64,000 bases of DNA from Aquabacterium humicola (GTDB taxonomy: Bacteria; Pseudomonadota; Gammaproteobacteria; Burkholderiales; Burkholderiaceae_C): NCBI RefSeq assembly GCF_030167915.1, contig NZ_JARGNB010000002.1, forward strand, positions 806,001 through 870,000, read 5' to 3'. Position 1 is the first letter of the stretch. Each line of letters begins with the position of its first letter. A model generated the notes under the pieces. It searched no databases and was not told the DNA's origin. It saw only the letters and a program-made list of their open reading frames with translations. The translations under genes and the position numbers were made by a program. This document shows positions 50,794-59,543 of this stretch, piece by piece.

Positions 50794-52932
50794 TCAGTGC
50801 CGTGAACGGCGCACCAGCGTGCCGATGTCGAGGATCAGCGCGACGCGGCCGTCGCCCATGATCGTGGCGCCCGAGACGTCCGGCACCTTGCGGTAGTTGG
50901 CCTCGAGGTTCTTGACCACCACCTGCTGCTGGCCGAGCAGCTCGTCGACCAGCAGCGCGACGCGCGCACCTTCGGCCTCGACCACCACCATGATGTTGCT
51001 GACGTGCTCGAAGTCGAAGCGCGGCACCTCGAAGACCTTCTCGAGGTCGATCACCGGCATGTACTCGTCGCGCACCTCGACCACGCGGCCGGTGGTGCCG
51101 ATCGTCTTGATCATGTTCGGCTGCACCTGGAACGATTCGACCACCGAGCCCAGCGGCAGGATGTAGCACTCGTCGCCGACGCCTACGCTCATGCCGTCCA
51201 TGATCGCCAGGGTCAGCGGCAGCCGCACCTTGACGCTCATGCCGTAGCCCTCGGCCGAGTCGATGTCGACCGTGCCGCCGAGCGACAGGATGTTCTTCTT
51301 GACGACGTCCATGCCGACGCCGCGTCCCGAGACGTCCGTCACCTGGTCGGCCGTCGAGAAGCCCGGCGCGAAGATCAGGTTCCAGCATTCCTGGTCGGTC
51401 ATCGAATCCGGCGCGTCGATGCCTTTCTCGCGCGCCTTCTTGATCAGCTTCTCGCGGTTCAGGCCGCGGCCGTCGTCGCGCACCTCGATGACGATCGAGC
51501 CGCCCTGGTGCGAAGCGACCAGCGTGATCGTGCCGGTCTCGGGCTTGCCCTTGGCGACGCGGTCGGCCGGCGATTCGATGCCGTGGTCGCAGCTGTTGCG
51601 CACCAGGTGGGTCAGCGGGTCGGTGATCTTCTCGACCATGCCCTTGTCGAGCTCGGTCGCTTCGCCCACCGTCACCAGGTCGACCTTCTTGCCGAGCTTG
51701 GCGGCCAGGTCGCGCAGCATGCGCGGGAAGCGGTTGAAGACCATCGACATCGGAATCATCCGGATCGACATCACCGCTTCCTGCAGGTCGCGGGTATTGC
51801 GCTCCAGGTCGGCGAGGCCCGAGGTCAGCTGCTGGTGCAGGCCCGGGTCGATGCCCTTGCTGTTCTGCGCCAGCATGGCCTGCGTGATGACGAGCTCGCC
51901 GACCAGGTTGATCAGCTGGTCGACCTTCTCGATCGAGACGCGCAGCGTTGCCGAGTCGAGACCGGCGCCGGCCTTGGCCTCGGCCTTGGGCGCGGCGGCC
52001 TTCGGGGCGGCGGCCTTGGGCGCGGCATCGCCGACCGGCGCTACGTCGGCCGCGGCCGGCGCGGCGGCGGCGCCTTCGACCGGCGCGCCGGGCGCGTCGT
52101 CGAAGAAGCCGTAGCCGGGGTCGGTGCTCGGCGCTTCCGGCGGCGGTGCGCCGGGCGCGCCTTCATGGAAGCCGTAGCCGGGGCCGATCGGCGCCAGGCG
52201 CACGGATTCGCGCGGCACGTGGAAGGTGAAGAGGTCCAGCAGGTCGCTGTCGCTCGAGGCCGTCGTGACCTTGAAGCGGCGCATGCCGTCCTGGCCGGCA
52301 CCGCCGTCCAGCGGCTCGATGGTGCCCAGGCCCGTGATTTCCTTGAACAGGTCGACGATCGAGTCGGCCTGCGTCATGTCCGGCAGCTCGCCGATCGTCA
52401 GCTCGATCACGCGCACGTCGTTCTTCAGCGGCGCGCGCGGCGTGGCCGGTGCGGCGGCTGCGACGGGGGTCGCGACCACGGGGGCGGCGAGCGCCTGCGT
52501 GTCGACCGTGCCGCCGGCGCACAGCGTCTTGATGGAGAACAGCAGCTCGGTGGTGTCGATCTCGCCGCCGCCCGATCCCTGGTGGCGCGCGAGCTGGGCC
52601 TTCAGGGCATCGCCCGAGGCGAGCAGCACGTCGACCATCTGCGCGGTCGGCTGCAGCTCATGCCGGCGCAGCTTGTCCAGCAGCGCTTCCATCTGGTGCG
52701 TCAGCTCCGCCACATCGGTGAAGCCGAAGGTCGCGGCGCCGCCCTTGACGGAGTGTGCGCAGCGGAAGATGGCGTTCAGTTCCTCGTCGTCTGCGGCCGA
52801 GACGTCCAGCTCGAGCAGCATCTGCTCCATCGTGCCGAGGTTCTCGCCGGCTTCCTCGAAGAAGACCTGGAAGAACTGGCTCAGGTCGATGCCGGCGGAC
52901 ATGTGGGCGCCGTCGTTGCTCGTCTCTGCCAT
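50794..52932 (-). CDS. cheA: Chemotaxis histidine kinase CheA
   Basis: 712 residues. P1 Hpt domain with phospho-His in CAHSVKGGAATFG near residue 60, a P2-like domain (VIELTIGELPDMTQADSIVDL), an Ala/Pro-rich linker, dimerisation P3 (DSATLRVSIEKVDQLINLVG), the P4 ATPase with N-box LVRNSCDHGIESP and G-boxes DDGRGLN and GRGVGMDVV, and P5 CheW-like regulatory domain. The linker carries two copies of a PGYGF...APGAP motif (about residues 252-290). It phosphorylates CheY in response to receptors. It is preceded by cheY with a 56-bp gap. Confidence 0.97.
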   Translation of the reverse strand: MAETSNDGAHMSAGIDLSQFFQVFFEEAGENLGTMEQMLLELDVSAADDEELNAIFRCAHSVKGGAATFGFTDVAELTHQMEALLDKLRRHELQPTAQMVDVLLASGDALKAQLARHQGSGGGEIDTTELLFSIKTLCAGGTVDTQALAAPVVATPVAAAAPATPRAPLKNDVRVIELTIGELPDMTQADSIVDLFKEITGLGTIEPLDGGAGQDGMRRFKVTTASSDSDLLDLFTFHVPRESVRLAPIGPGYGFHEGAPGAPPPEAPSTDPGYGFFDDAPGAPVEGAAAAPAAADVAPVGDAAPKAAAPKAAAPKAEAKAGAGLDSATLRVSIEKVDQLINLVGELVITQAMLAQNSKGIDPGLHQQLTSGLADLERNTRDLQEAVMSIRMIPMSMVFNRFPRMLRDLAAKLGKKVDLVTVGEATELDKGMVEKITDPLTHLVRNSCDHGIESPADRVAKGKPETGTITLVASHQGGSIVIEVRDDGRGLNREKLIKKAREKGIDAPDSMTDQECWNLIFAPGFSTADQVTDVSGRGVGMDVVKKNILSLGGTVDIDSAEGYGMSVKVRLPLTLAIMDGMSVGVGDECYILPLGSVVESFQVQPNMIKTIGTTGRVVEVRDEYMPVIDLEKVFEVPRFDFEHVSNIMVVVEAEGARVALLVDELLGQQQVVVKNLEANYRKVPDVSGATIMGDGRVALILDIGTLVRRSRH

Positions 52933-52988
52933 GGCAGAAGCCTCCGGAATGTTCTGGGTACTGCGAAGAGGGTGCTTGTCCGCTGCGC

Positions 52989-53351
52989 TCAGCGGATGAC
53001 CTTGCCGATCACCTCGATCAGCTTGGCCGGGTCGAAGGGCTTGACCAGCCAGCCGGTGGCGCCCGCGGCGCGGCCGGCCTGCTTCATCTGGTCGCTCGAC
53101 TCGGTGGTCAGGATCAGGATCGGCGTGCCCTTGAACTTCGGGTTCTCGCGCAGCTTCTTCGTCAGGCTGATGCCGTCCATGCGCGGCATGTTCTGGTCGG
53201 TCAGCACGAGGTTGAAGTCACGCTGGCCGGCCTTCTCCCACGCGTCCTGGCCGTCCACGGCCTCGACGACGTTGAAGCCGGCGTTCTTGAGCGTGAAGGA
53301 GACCATCTGGCGCATGGAGGCCGAGTCGTCGACGGCGAGGATTGAGTGCAT
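52989..53351 (-). CDS. cheY: Chemotaxis response regulator CheY
   Basis: 120 residues, receiver only. Acidic pair in AVDDSASMRQM, phospho-Asp in LVLTDQNMPRMDG, conserved Thr/Ser in ILTTES and Lys in GWLVKPFDPAKL. It lies between cheZ-like and cheA, 47 bp after the cheZ-like stop. Phospho-CheY binds FliM to reverse the motor. Membership in this cluster makes the CheY assignment safer than for other single-domain regulators in the window. Confidence 0.96.
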   Translation of the reverse strand: MHSILAVDDSASMRQMVSFTLKNAGFNVVEAVDGQDAWEKAGQRDFNLVLTDQNMPRMDGISLTKKLRENPKFKGTPILILTTESSDQMKQAGRAAGATGWLVKPFDPAKLIEVIGKVIR

Positions 53352-53398
53352 TGCGTACTCCAGGGATCAGGGGGTTATCGGGCGTAACAGTGAAAGAT

Positions 53399-53860
53399 TT
53401 AGAACAGCTCGATCGAGCCTGCGTCCATTTCGTCCTGCGTGACGGGGTTCGGACGCAGCGGCGCTTCTTCGATCACCGCCTCGCCGTCCTCGTCGTCGCC
53501 CATCACGTCGCGGGCGAGGCGGTCGGCGCAGTTGCGCAGCCGGCGCTGCAGGTGCGCGATCAGCTGGGTCGACATGTCCTGGAACTGCAGCGCGGTCACT
53601 GCGCCGCCCATGTGCTGCATGGCCTGCTGGAGGGGCCCCTTGTCGAGCGTTGGCAGACGCTCGGCGAGTTCCATCAGTTGCCCGATCTGGGCCGAGGCGC
53701 CGTAGAAATGACCCATCAGGGTCTCCGTGGCATCGGTCAGCAGGCCGGCCAGGCGCTCCAGGTCGTTGTTCGCGACCATCAAGTTGTCCTGCACATCCGC
53801 CGCGGTGAGCAGCGGCATCTGTGTCATGGACGACTCTGCCGTCGGTTCGTTGTTCAACAT
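53399..53860 (-). CDS. cheZ: CheZ-like CheY-P phosphatase (short form)
   Basis: 153 residues from the ATG at 53860 (GGAG 6 bp upstream). E. coli CheZ has 214. Helical throughout. ALQFQDMSTQLIAHLQRRL contains D95 and Q99 in the DxxxQ spacing of the CheZ catalytic pair (D143/Q147 in FQDLTGQ of E. coli). The acidic tail ending DEMDAGSIELF resembles the CheY-binding C-terminus of CheZ. It is first in the cluster, just before cheY, with a FliA-type promoter. The rest is strongly diverged, so the call relies on motif, tail and context. Confidence 0.72.
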   Translation of the reverse strand: MLNNEPTAESSMTQMPLLTAADVQDNLMVANNDLERLAGLLTDATETLMGHFYGASAQIGQLMELAERLPTLDKGPLQQAMQHMGGAVTALQFQDMSTQLIAHLQRRLRNCADRLARDVMGDDEDGEAVIEEAPLRPNPVTQDEMDAGSIELF

Positions 53861-53918
53861 CGTCACTCCGCGTTGGGGTCGAGACCGGGCCGTCTGCTTT
53901 CGGCTCTGGTGACAGGAT

Positions 53919-53946
53919 TTTTCGGCAGCGACCCCATCGGCATTGA
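53919..53946 (-). promoter_or_regulatory. FliA (sigma-28)-like promoter for the cheZ-cheY-cheA operon
   Basis: On the minus strand TCAAT (53946-53942), 15 bp, GCCGAAAA (53926-53919). The -10 differs from GCCGATAA at one base. It lies about 60 bp before the cheZ-like start, within the 181-bp gap shared with the divergent histidine kinase gene. Confidence 0.65.
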
Positions 53947-54041
53947 GCCGAAGACGGCGGAAAAGGCGGGCCATTTCCACGCCGGAGCGTCAAGGACACC
54001 CCCTTGGACGAGGAAGAAGCCGGCTTTGCCATACTCCCCCC

Positions 54042-55199
54042 ATGCGAGAGACGCCCGACGCCCGCCCGTTGCGGCTGCTGCACATCGAGGATTCGCCGCT
54101 CGACCACGACCTGGCGCTGGCGCACCTGCGGCGCGCCGGGCTGCGGGTGCAGCCGCTGCGGGTGGATTCCGAGGCCGACTACCGCCGCGCGCTCGCCGAG
54201 CAGGAGTGGGACATCATCCTGTCGGACTTCAACCTGCCGGGCTTCACCGGCCTGAAGGCGCAGGAAATCCTGCAGGACAGCGGGCTGGCGCTGCCGTTCA
54301 TCCTGGTCTCCGGGGAGATCGGCGAGGACACGGCGGTCGCCGCGATGCGCAGCGGGGCATCGGACTACCTGCTGAAGAACAACCTCGCGCGGCTGGCGCC
54401 GGCGGTGGAACACGCCATCGAGGCCAACCGCGAACGCCTGGCGCGCATCGATTTCGAGCGGGAGCTTGCAGCGTCCCGCCAGCGCCTGTCCGAGCTGGCG
54501 CAGCACCTGCAGACCAGCGTCGAGATGGAGCGCGCCGCGATCGCCCGCGAGATCCACGACGACGTCGGCGGCGGGCTGACCGCGATCAAGTTCGACCTGG
54601 CCTGGATCGGCCGCCATGTCGCGTCGCCCGAGGTGCAGCAGCGCGTGGCCTCGGCGTTGGAGACGGTCGACCTGGCGATCGAGGCCAGCAAGCGCATCAT
54701 GCACAACCTGCGCCCGGCGATCCTGGAGCAGGGCCTGGTGGCCGCGCTGCAGTGGATGGCCTCGCGCTTCGAGAAGCGCAACGGCATTCCCTGCGGCTTC
54801 CGCACCAGCCACGAGGTGATGCAGCTGCCGGCCGGCGTGCCGCTGGTGGCCTACCGTTTCGCGCAGGAGGCGCTGACCAACGTCAGCAAGCATGCACAGG
54901 CCACCAAGGTGACGATCGACCTGTCGCTGACGCGCGGCGTGCTGTCGCTGGAAGTGGCCGACAACGGCCGCGGCCTGTCCGCCGCCGACCTCGCCAAGGC
55001 GCGCAGCTTCGGCCTGCGCGGGCTGCACGAGCGCGCCGGCACCGTCGGCGGCTGGGTCGACGTGTCGAGCAGCTCGGCCGGCACGATCCTGATGCTGTCG
55101 GTGCCGCTGTCGCTGCCCGGCGCGGACGACGACGACGAGCACGCGCGGCGTTTCGACGAGGACGAGGACCACGATCCTTCGACGTGGGGTGCGCCATGA
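54042..55199 (+). CDS. Hybrid histidine kinase: N-terminal receiver, HisKA_3 and HATPase (NarX-type core)
   Basis: 385 residues from the ATG at 54042. The receiver domain (LLHIEDSPLDHDLALAHL, phospho-Asp in IILSDFNLPGFTG) spans about 10-125, followed by a coiled coil and HisKA_3 with phospho-His in AIAREIHDDVGGGLTAIKF, then HATPase with ALTNVSKHAQATKV and DNGRGLS. No membrane segment. It ends in an acidic tail (ADDDDEHARRFDEDEDHD). The N-terminal receiver implies input from another kinase. It is followed by a LuxR-type response regulator 31 bp downstream, its probable partner. Confidence 0.92.
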   Translation: MRETPDARPLRLLHIEDSPLDHDLALAHLRRAGLRVQPLRVDSEADYRRALAEQEWDIILSDFNLPGFTGLKAQEILQDSGLALPFILVSGEIGEDTAVAAMRSGASDYLLKNNLARLAPAVEHAIEANRERLARIDFERELAASRQRLSELAQHLQTSVEMERAAIAREIHDDVGGGLTAIKFDLAWIGRHVASPEVQQRVASALETVDLAIEASKRIMHNLRPAILEQGLVAALQWMASRFEKRNGIPCGFRTSHEVMQLPAGVPLVAYRFAQEALTNVSKHAQATKVTIDLSLTRGVLSLEVADNGRGLSAADLAKARSFGLRGLHERAGTVGGWVDVSSSSAGTILMLSVPLSLPGADDDDEHARRFDEDEDHDPSTWGAP

Positions 55200-55230
55200 C
55201 GTGTCGCGAGGTCGCGATGGAGGACTTCGA

Positions 55231-55866
55231 ATGATCAAGGTGATGCTCTGCGACGACCATGCGCTGATCCGGCGCGGCATCCGCGACACGCTGGCCGACG
55301 CACCCGACATCGAGGTGGTCGGCGAGGCCGGCGACTACGGCGAGCTGCGCGCGCTGCTGCGCGGCCCGCGCTGCGACGTGCTGGTGCTGGACATCAACCT
55401 GCCGGGCCGCTCGGGCCTGGACGTGCTGCACACGCTGAAGGACGAAGGCTCGCAGATCAAGGTGCTGGTGGTCAGCATGTACCCGGAAGACCAGTACGCG
55501 ATCCGCGCGCTGCGCGCCGGCGCCTTCGGCTACGTCAACAAGGGCGGCGACCCGCAGCTGATCGTGCAGGCCGTGCGCACGGTGGCGCAGGGCCGCAAGT
55601 ACGTGACGCCCGAGATCGCGCAGATGCTCGTCGAGAGCCTGACGACGCCGGTGCCGGAGAACGCGCACGACAAGCTGTCCGACCGCGAGCTGCAGACGCT
55701 GGTGATGATCGCCAGCGGCAAGCGCCTGTCCGACATCGCCGAGGAGCTGATGCTGTCGCCGAAGACGGTGTCGGTGTACCGGGCGCGCGTGCTCGAGAAG
55801 CTCAACCTGCAGAACAACTCGGAGCTGACGGTCTACGCGATCCGCAACGGGCTGGTGGGGGGCTAG
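55231..55866 (+). CDS. NarL/LuxR-family response regulator
   Basis: 211 residues from the ATG at 55231 with GGAGG upstream. The receiver has DD at 8-9 and phospho-Asp D54 (LVLDINLPGRSG). The C-terminal GerE/LuxR HTH is LSDRELQTLVMIASGKRLSDI followed by MLSPKTVSVYRARVLEKL. It probably pairs with the kinase upstream. It lies between chemotaxis and flagellar blocks, so control of motility genes is possible but not shown. It converges with the GGDEF-EAL gene. Confidence 0.94.
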   Translation: MIKVMLCDDHALIRRGIRDTLADAPDIEVVGEAGDYGELRALLRGPRCDVLVLDINLPGRSGLDVLHTLKDEGSQIKVLVVSMYPEDQYAIRALRAGAFGYVNKGGDPQLIVQAVRTVAQGRKYVTPEIAQMLVESLTTPVPENAHDKLSDRELQTLVMIASGKRLSDIAEELMLSPKTVSVYRARVLEKLNLQNNSELTVYAIRNGLVGG

Positions 55867-55881
55867 CCCCCCACCGGGGGG
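55867..55881. terminator. GC hairpin between convergent genes
   Basis: CCCCCC-ACC-GGGGGG starts at the base after the response regulator stop, between it and the convergent GGDEF-EAL gene. There is no U-tract on either side, so the strength is uncertain. Confidence 0.4.
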
Positions 55882-55925
55882 AAGGCTCCAGTCAGTTCGA
55901 CGCCGGCTCGTGGGGCCACGCGTGG

Positions 55926-57755
55926 TCAGGTCGTGGTCTCCGCCGACTCGTCGAGCAGCAGGTCGCACGACGGCGCTTCGTCCGGCGGACCGAGCAGCGG
56001 CGTCAGTTCGGGCGCGGCCAGCGGGCGGCCGATGTGATAACCCTGCACGCGGTGGCAGCCCAGTCCGGCGAGCAGGCGCAGCTGGTGCTCGTGCTCGACG
56101 CCTTCGGCGACGATCTCGACGCCCAGCGAGCCGGCCATGCCGACGATCGCGCGGACGATCGCCGCGGTGTCGTCGCAGGTGGTGATCTCGGCGGTGAAGC
56201 TCTTGTCGATCTTGATCGTGTCGATCGGGAAGCGGCGCAGGTGGTTGAGGCTGGAATAACCGGTGCCGAAGTCGTCCAGCGCCAGCAGCACGCCGATGGC
56301 CTTCAGCGCGCGCAGGGTCGCGTGCACCGACTCGGTGTTGTGCATCAGCGCGGTCTCGGTCAGCTCCAGCTCCAGCGCGCGTGGCGGCAGGCCGCACAGC
56401 TCCAGCGTCTCGCGCACCAGCTGCGGGATGTCGTGGGCCATGAACTGCCGCGCCGACAGGTTCACCGCCATCACCAGCCGGGTGTGGCCGGCGGCATGCC
56501 AGGCTTGCAGCTGGCGGCCCGCGGCGCGCAGCACCCAGCGACCGAGCGGCGCGATCAGGCCGGTTTCCTCGGCCAGCGGGATGAAGCGCTCGGGACTCAC
56601 GTTGCCGAGCACCGGATGGCGCCAGCGCAGCAGCGCCTCGACCGCGACGATGCGGCCCGACGCCGGCTCGAACTGCGGCTGGTAGTGCAGCTCGAACTGC
56701 TCCTGCTCGACCGCCAGGCGCAGCGCGCTGTGCAGCTCGACGCGCTGCAGTGCCTGCAGCCCCATGTCGCGCGTGTAGCACTGGAAGCCGTTGCGGCCCT
56801 CGGCCTTGGCCCGGTACATCGCCGCATCGGCCTGCTTCAGCAGCAGCTCGGCGCTGTCGCCGTCGGCCGGGAAGGTCGCCAGGCCCAGGCTCGCGGTGAC
56901 GTGCAGCAGGCGATCGTCGAAGCGCAGCGGTCGGGCGAGCGCCTGCACGATCTCGTGCGCGACCAGCGCGGCCTCCTCGGCGCGCGGCAGGTCGACCAGC
57001 ATCACGACGAACTCGTCGCCGCCCAGGCGCGCCACCGTGTCGCCCTGGCGCACCAGCGACTGCAGCCGGCCGGCGACGGCGCGCAGCAGGCGGTCGCCGA
57101 CCTCGTGGCCGAGGCTGTCGTTGATGTACTTGAAGCCGTCGAGGTCCAGGAACAGCAGGGCCAGCGGGCGCCCGGTGCGCCGCGCTTGGCCGAGCGCCTG
57201 CGTCATGCGGTCGTGCAGCAGCGCGCGGTTCGGCAGGCCGGTCAGCTCGTCGTGGTGCGCCATGTGGCGGATGCGCTGCTCCGAGCGCTGGCGTTCGATC
57301 GCGATGCCGGCCAGGCGGGCGGCCGATTCGATGCCCTGGCGCTGCTGCGCGGTCGGGGTCCAGCCGGGTTTCGCATGCAGCACGAAGCTGCCGAGCACGA
57401 CGTTGGTGTGCGACAGGATCGGCGTCGACCAGCCCTGGCCGGGCGCGGGCAGCGGACTCGGGTCGGGGTTGTCGAGCAGATGGATCGTCGCGGTGACGTC
57501 ACGCACCTGCGATTCGGCAAGCTGCACCAGGCTGTCGAGCACCTCCGGCATCGGCGCCCGGGTGGCGATCATCTCGAGGATGCGGCCCTGGTCGCTCAGC
57601 GCTTCGCGCGCGGCGATGGTCGGCGCCTCGCGCGAATCGGCGAAGGATGACGTATGCCGCCAGCGGCGCGCGCGCCACGCACGCAGCCGCCCCCACCCGC
57701 GGGCGAGCAGGATGCCGGCGACCAGGCCCGCCAGCAGCGCAGCGGCGATGAGCAT
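55926..57755 (-). CDS. GAF-GGDEF-EAL c-di-GMP enzyme in the flagellar block
   Basis: 609 residues. One N-terminal membrane helix (residues 1-22), a GAF-like domain (about 50-155), GGDEF with intact RLGGDEF and RxxD inhibitory site (RQGD five residues before), then EAL with EALLRWRHP, NLSARQF, ELTETALMHN, LDDFGTGYSSL, KIDKSF and EGVE. The phosphodiesterase residues are complete. A FliA-like promoter overlaps the upstream edge of the gene, which recalls the FliA-controlled phosphodiesterase PdeH of E. coli. Net activity could be either direction. Confidence 0.92.
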   Translation of the reverse strand: MLIAAALLAGLVAGILLARGWGRLRAWRARRWRHTSSFADSREAPTIAAREALSDQGRILEMIATRAPMPEVLDSLVQLAESQVRDVTATIHLLDNPDPSPLPAPGQGWSTPILSHTNVVLGSFVLHAKPGWTPTAQQRQGIESAARLAGIAIERQRSEQRIRHMAHHDELTGLPNRALLHDRMTQALGQARRTGRPLALLFLDLDGFKYINDSLGHEVGDRLLRAVAGRLQSLVRQGDTVARLGGDEFVVMLVDLPRAEEAALVAHEIVQALARPLRFDDRLLHVTASLGLATFPADGDSAELLLKQADAAMYRAKAEGRNGFQCYTRDMGLQALQRVELHSALRLAVEQEQFELHYQPQFEPASGRIVAVEALLRWRHPVLGNVSPERFIPLAEETGLIAPLGRWVLRAAGRQLQAWHAAGHTRLVMAVNLSARQFMAHDIPQLVRETLELCGLPPRALELELTETALMHNTESVHATLRALKAIGVLLALDDFGTGYSSLNHLRRFPIDTIKIDKSFTAEITTCDDTAAIVRAIVGMAGSLGVEIVAEGVEHEHQLRLLAGLGCHRVQGYHIGRPLAAPELTPLLGPPDEAPSCDLLLDESAETTT

Positions 57756-57762
57756 GGCCGCC

Positions 57763-57789
57763 AGATCGGCACGAATGGCGAACGCTTGA
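57763..57789 (-). promoter_or_regulatory. FliA (sigma-28) promoter for the GGDEF-EAL gene
   Basis: On the minus strand TCAA (57789-57786), 15 bp, GCCGATCT (57770-57763). The -10 matches at six of eight bases. Transcription would begin at about 57758-57755, on top of the ATG at 57755, implying a leaderless message or a start codon further in. Confidence 0.65.
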
Positions 57790-57810
57790 GCCGGCGCAAG
57801 ACGCGCCGGC
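57790..57810 (-). terminator. Perfect 8-bp hairpin after the HDOD gene
   Basis: GCCGGCGC and GCGCCGGC pair around a 5-nt loop, 20 bp after the HDOD stop and directly before the FliA-like -35 of the next gene. No U-tract follows. It probably insulates the two genes. Confidence 0.5.
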
Positions 57811-57830
57811 GCCGGACCGTGAAGGAATGC

Positions 57831-58658
57831 TCAGGCCGTGATTTCAGCCGCCGCGGCGGTCAGCGCGTCGTGCGTGGGCAGGCGCACCACCAGCACCTCC
57901 GGCGTCAGCCTCAGCTTCGCGAGCACCGGCGCCTGCCACAGCCGCACCGCGTCGATGCGGTCGAGGTTGTCCTCGCCGGCGTCGGTCAGCACGCTGGCCA
58001 CGCGCAGGATCGCGCCCATCGGCGAGAAGGGCTCGGCACCCAGCGGATTGGCGGCCGTGAAGAGCGCATCGACCAGTTCCAGCGGCAGGTGCCAGCGCGC
58101 GGCGAGCTCGGCGGACACCTCGGCATGGCTGCAGCCGAAGTGCTCGCGCTCGGCGCTGAAGATGCTGTCCGGCGCGCCGGCCACCGATTCGACCAGCGCC
58201 ACCGCGCCGGGCTCGGCCATCAGCATCAGCAGCTGGCCGCTGCGCAGCAGCAGGCCGGCGACCTCGGCCATCGCGGCGTCCTCGTCGATCAGCGACGCGA
58301 TCGCGCGCGCGTAGCCGGCGGTGGCCAGGTTCTGGCGCCAGAAGCGCTGGCGGTCGAAGCCGCGCGGACGCGGGAAGGTGTCCACGAGGCACGCCGTCAG
58401 CGCCAGTCCGCGCAGGCCGTTCAGGCCGATCAGCGCGGCGGCATCGGGCAGGTGGGCGACGCGACGGCGCGCGCCGTAGCGCGCGCTGTTGGCCAGGCGC
58501 AGCACACGCGCGGCGAGCGCGGTGTCCTGGGCGATCAGCTCCGACAGCTCCACCAGCGAGACATCCTCGCGGCGGAAGGTCTCCAGCAGCCGGTGCGCCA
58601 CCTCGGGCAGCGCCGGCAGCGAGTTGGCATGGACGAAGAAGCGATCGATCCTGGACAT
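57831..58658 (-). CDS. HDOD-domain protein
   Basis: 275 residues from the ATG at 58658. The HDOD domain spans about residues 8-205: LPALPEVAHRLLETFRREDVSLVEL, VLRLANSARYG, and GLRGLALTACLVDTF. The HD metal-binding residues are degenerate as usual for HDOD, so no enzyme activity is expected. HDOD proteins near fli/che genes act as signalling adaptors in c-di-GMP and motility control. It lies between fliR and the GGDEF-EAL gene on the same strand. Confidence 0.9.
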   Translation of the reverse strand: MSRIDRFFVHANSLPALPEVAHRLLETFRREDVSLVELSELIAQDTALAARVLRLANSARYGARRRVAHLPDAAALIGLNGLRGLALTACLVDTFPRPRGFDRQRFWRQNLATAGYARAIASLIDEDAAMAEVAGLLLRSGQLLMLMAEPGAVALVESVAGAPDSIFSAEREHFGCSHAEVSAELAARWHLPLELVDALFTAANPLGAEPFSPMGAILRVASVLTDAGEDNLDRIDAVRLWQAPVLAKLRLTPEVLVVRLPTHDALTAAAAEITA

Positions 58659-58718
58659 GACGGTCTCCCTGGCGGTCCGGTGCGCACCACAGCTGTGTAC
58701 GGCAGCGACCCCGATTCC

Positions 58719-58746
58719 ATTTCGACACCCAGCGGGTCCGGCTTGA
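58719..58746 (-). promoter_or_regulatory. Weak FliA-like site upstream of the HDOD gene
   Basis: On the minus strand TCAA (58746-58743), 16 bp, GTCGAAAT (58726-58719), matching the -10 at about five of eight bases. It lies just past the fliR stop, 60 bp before the HDOD ATG. It is offered only because the spacing equals that of the cheZ and orphan-MCP sites. Confidence 0.3.
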
Positions 58747-58756
58747 ACGCGAAACG

Positions 58757-59518
58757 CTATTGAAAGTGTCCGAGCATGCGTTCCAGCGCCATCGTGAACG
58801 GTTGCTCCAGCAGCGGCAGCGTCAGCAGCATGCCCACCAGCCCGACGCCCAGCGTGACCGGAAAGCCGATCGCGAAGATGTTGATCTGCGGCGCGACGCG
58901 CGAGATGACGCCGAGCACGAGGTTGACGAACAGCAGCATGCCCACCAGCGGCAGCGCGATCCACAGACCCATCGAGAACACCTCGGCGCCCCAGGCCGGC
59001 ACGTTCACCGCGCGCAGGAAGGCGAAGGGCTCGGGGCCGACCGGGAAGATCACGAAGCTCTTCGCCAGCGCCATGATGATGGCCAGGTGGCCGTTGACGA
59101 TGATGAACAGGAAGCCGACGATGGTGCCGAAGAAGCGGCCCGACGCGGTGCCCTGCGATGCCGTGGCGGGATCGAAGAAGCCGGCGAAGTTCAGGCCCAT
59201 CTGCAGGCCGATCAGCTCGCCGGCGAACTCCACCGCGGCGAACACCACGCGCACCGCGAAGCCCAGCGTCACGCCGATCAGCACCTGCTGGATCACCAGC
59301 ATGAAGGCGGCCGCCGAATCCAGCGGCACCACCGGCATCGGCGGCAGCGAGGCCTGCGAGGCCAGCGCGATGAAGAAGGCCAGCGACACCTTCACCCGCA
59401 TCGGCACCGAGCGCTGGCTGAACACCGGCAGCGCGGTGAACAGCGCCAGCGCGCGCAGGAAGGGCCACAGCAGCGGCGTGAGCCAGCCGGTGAGCTGGGC
59501 TTCGGTGAAGCTGATCAC
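58757..59518 (-). CDS. fliR: Flagellar export apparatus protein FliR
   Basis: 253 residues from a GTG at 59518. Six hydrophobic segments with FLRALALFTALPVFSQRSVPMRVK near the N-terminus and GLQMGLNFAGFFDPATASQGTASG in the middle, both family hallmarks. It forms the export gate with FliP and FliQ at the base of the flagellum. Last fli gene of the run, 25 bp after fliQ. flhB is not downstream in this window. Confidence 0.96.
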   Translation of the reverse strand: MISFTEAQLTGWLTPLLWPFLRALALFTALPVFSQRSVPMRVKVSLAFFIALASQASLPPMPVVPLDSAAAFMLVIQQVLIGVTLGFAVRVVFAAVEFAGELIGLQMGLNFAGFFDPATASQGTASGRFFGTIVGFLFIIVNGHLAIIMALAKSFVIFPVGPEPFAFLRAVNVPAWGAEVFSMGLWIALPLVGMLLFVNLVLGVISRVAPQINIFAIGFPVTLGVGLVGMLLTLPLLEQPFTMALERMLGHFQ

Positions 59519-59543
59519 GGCGCGGCGGGCGAGGGCGGCGGCG

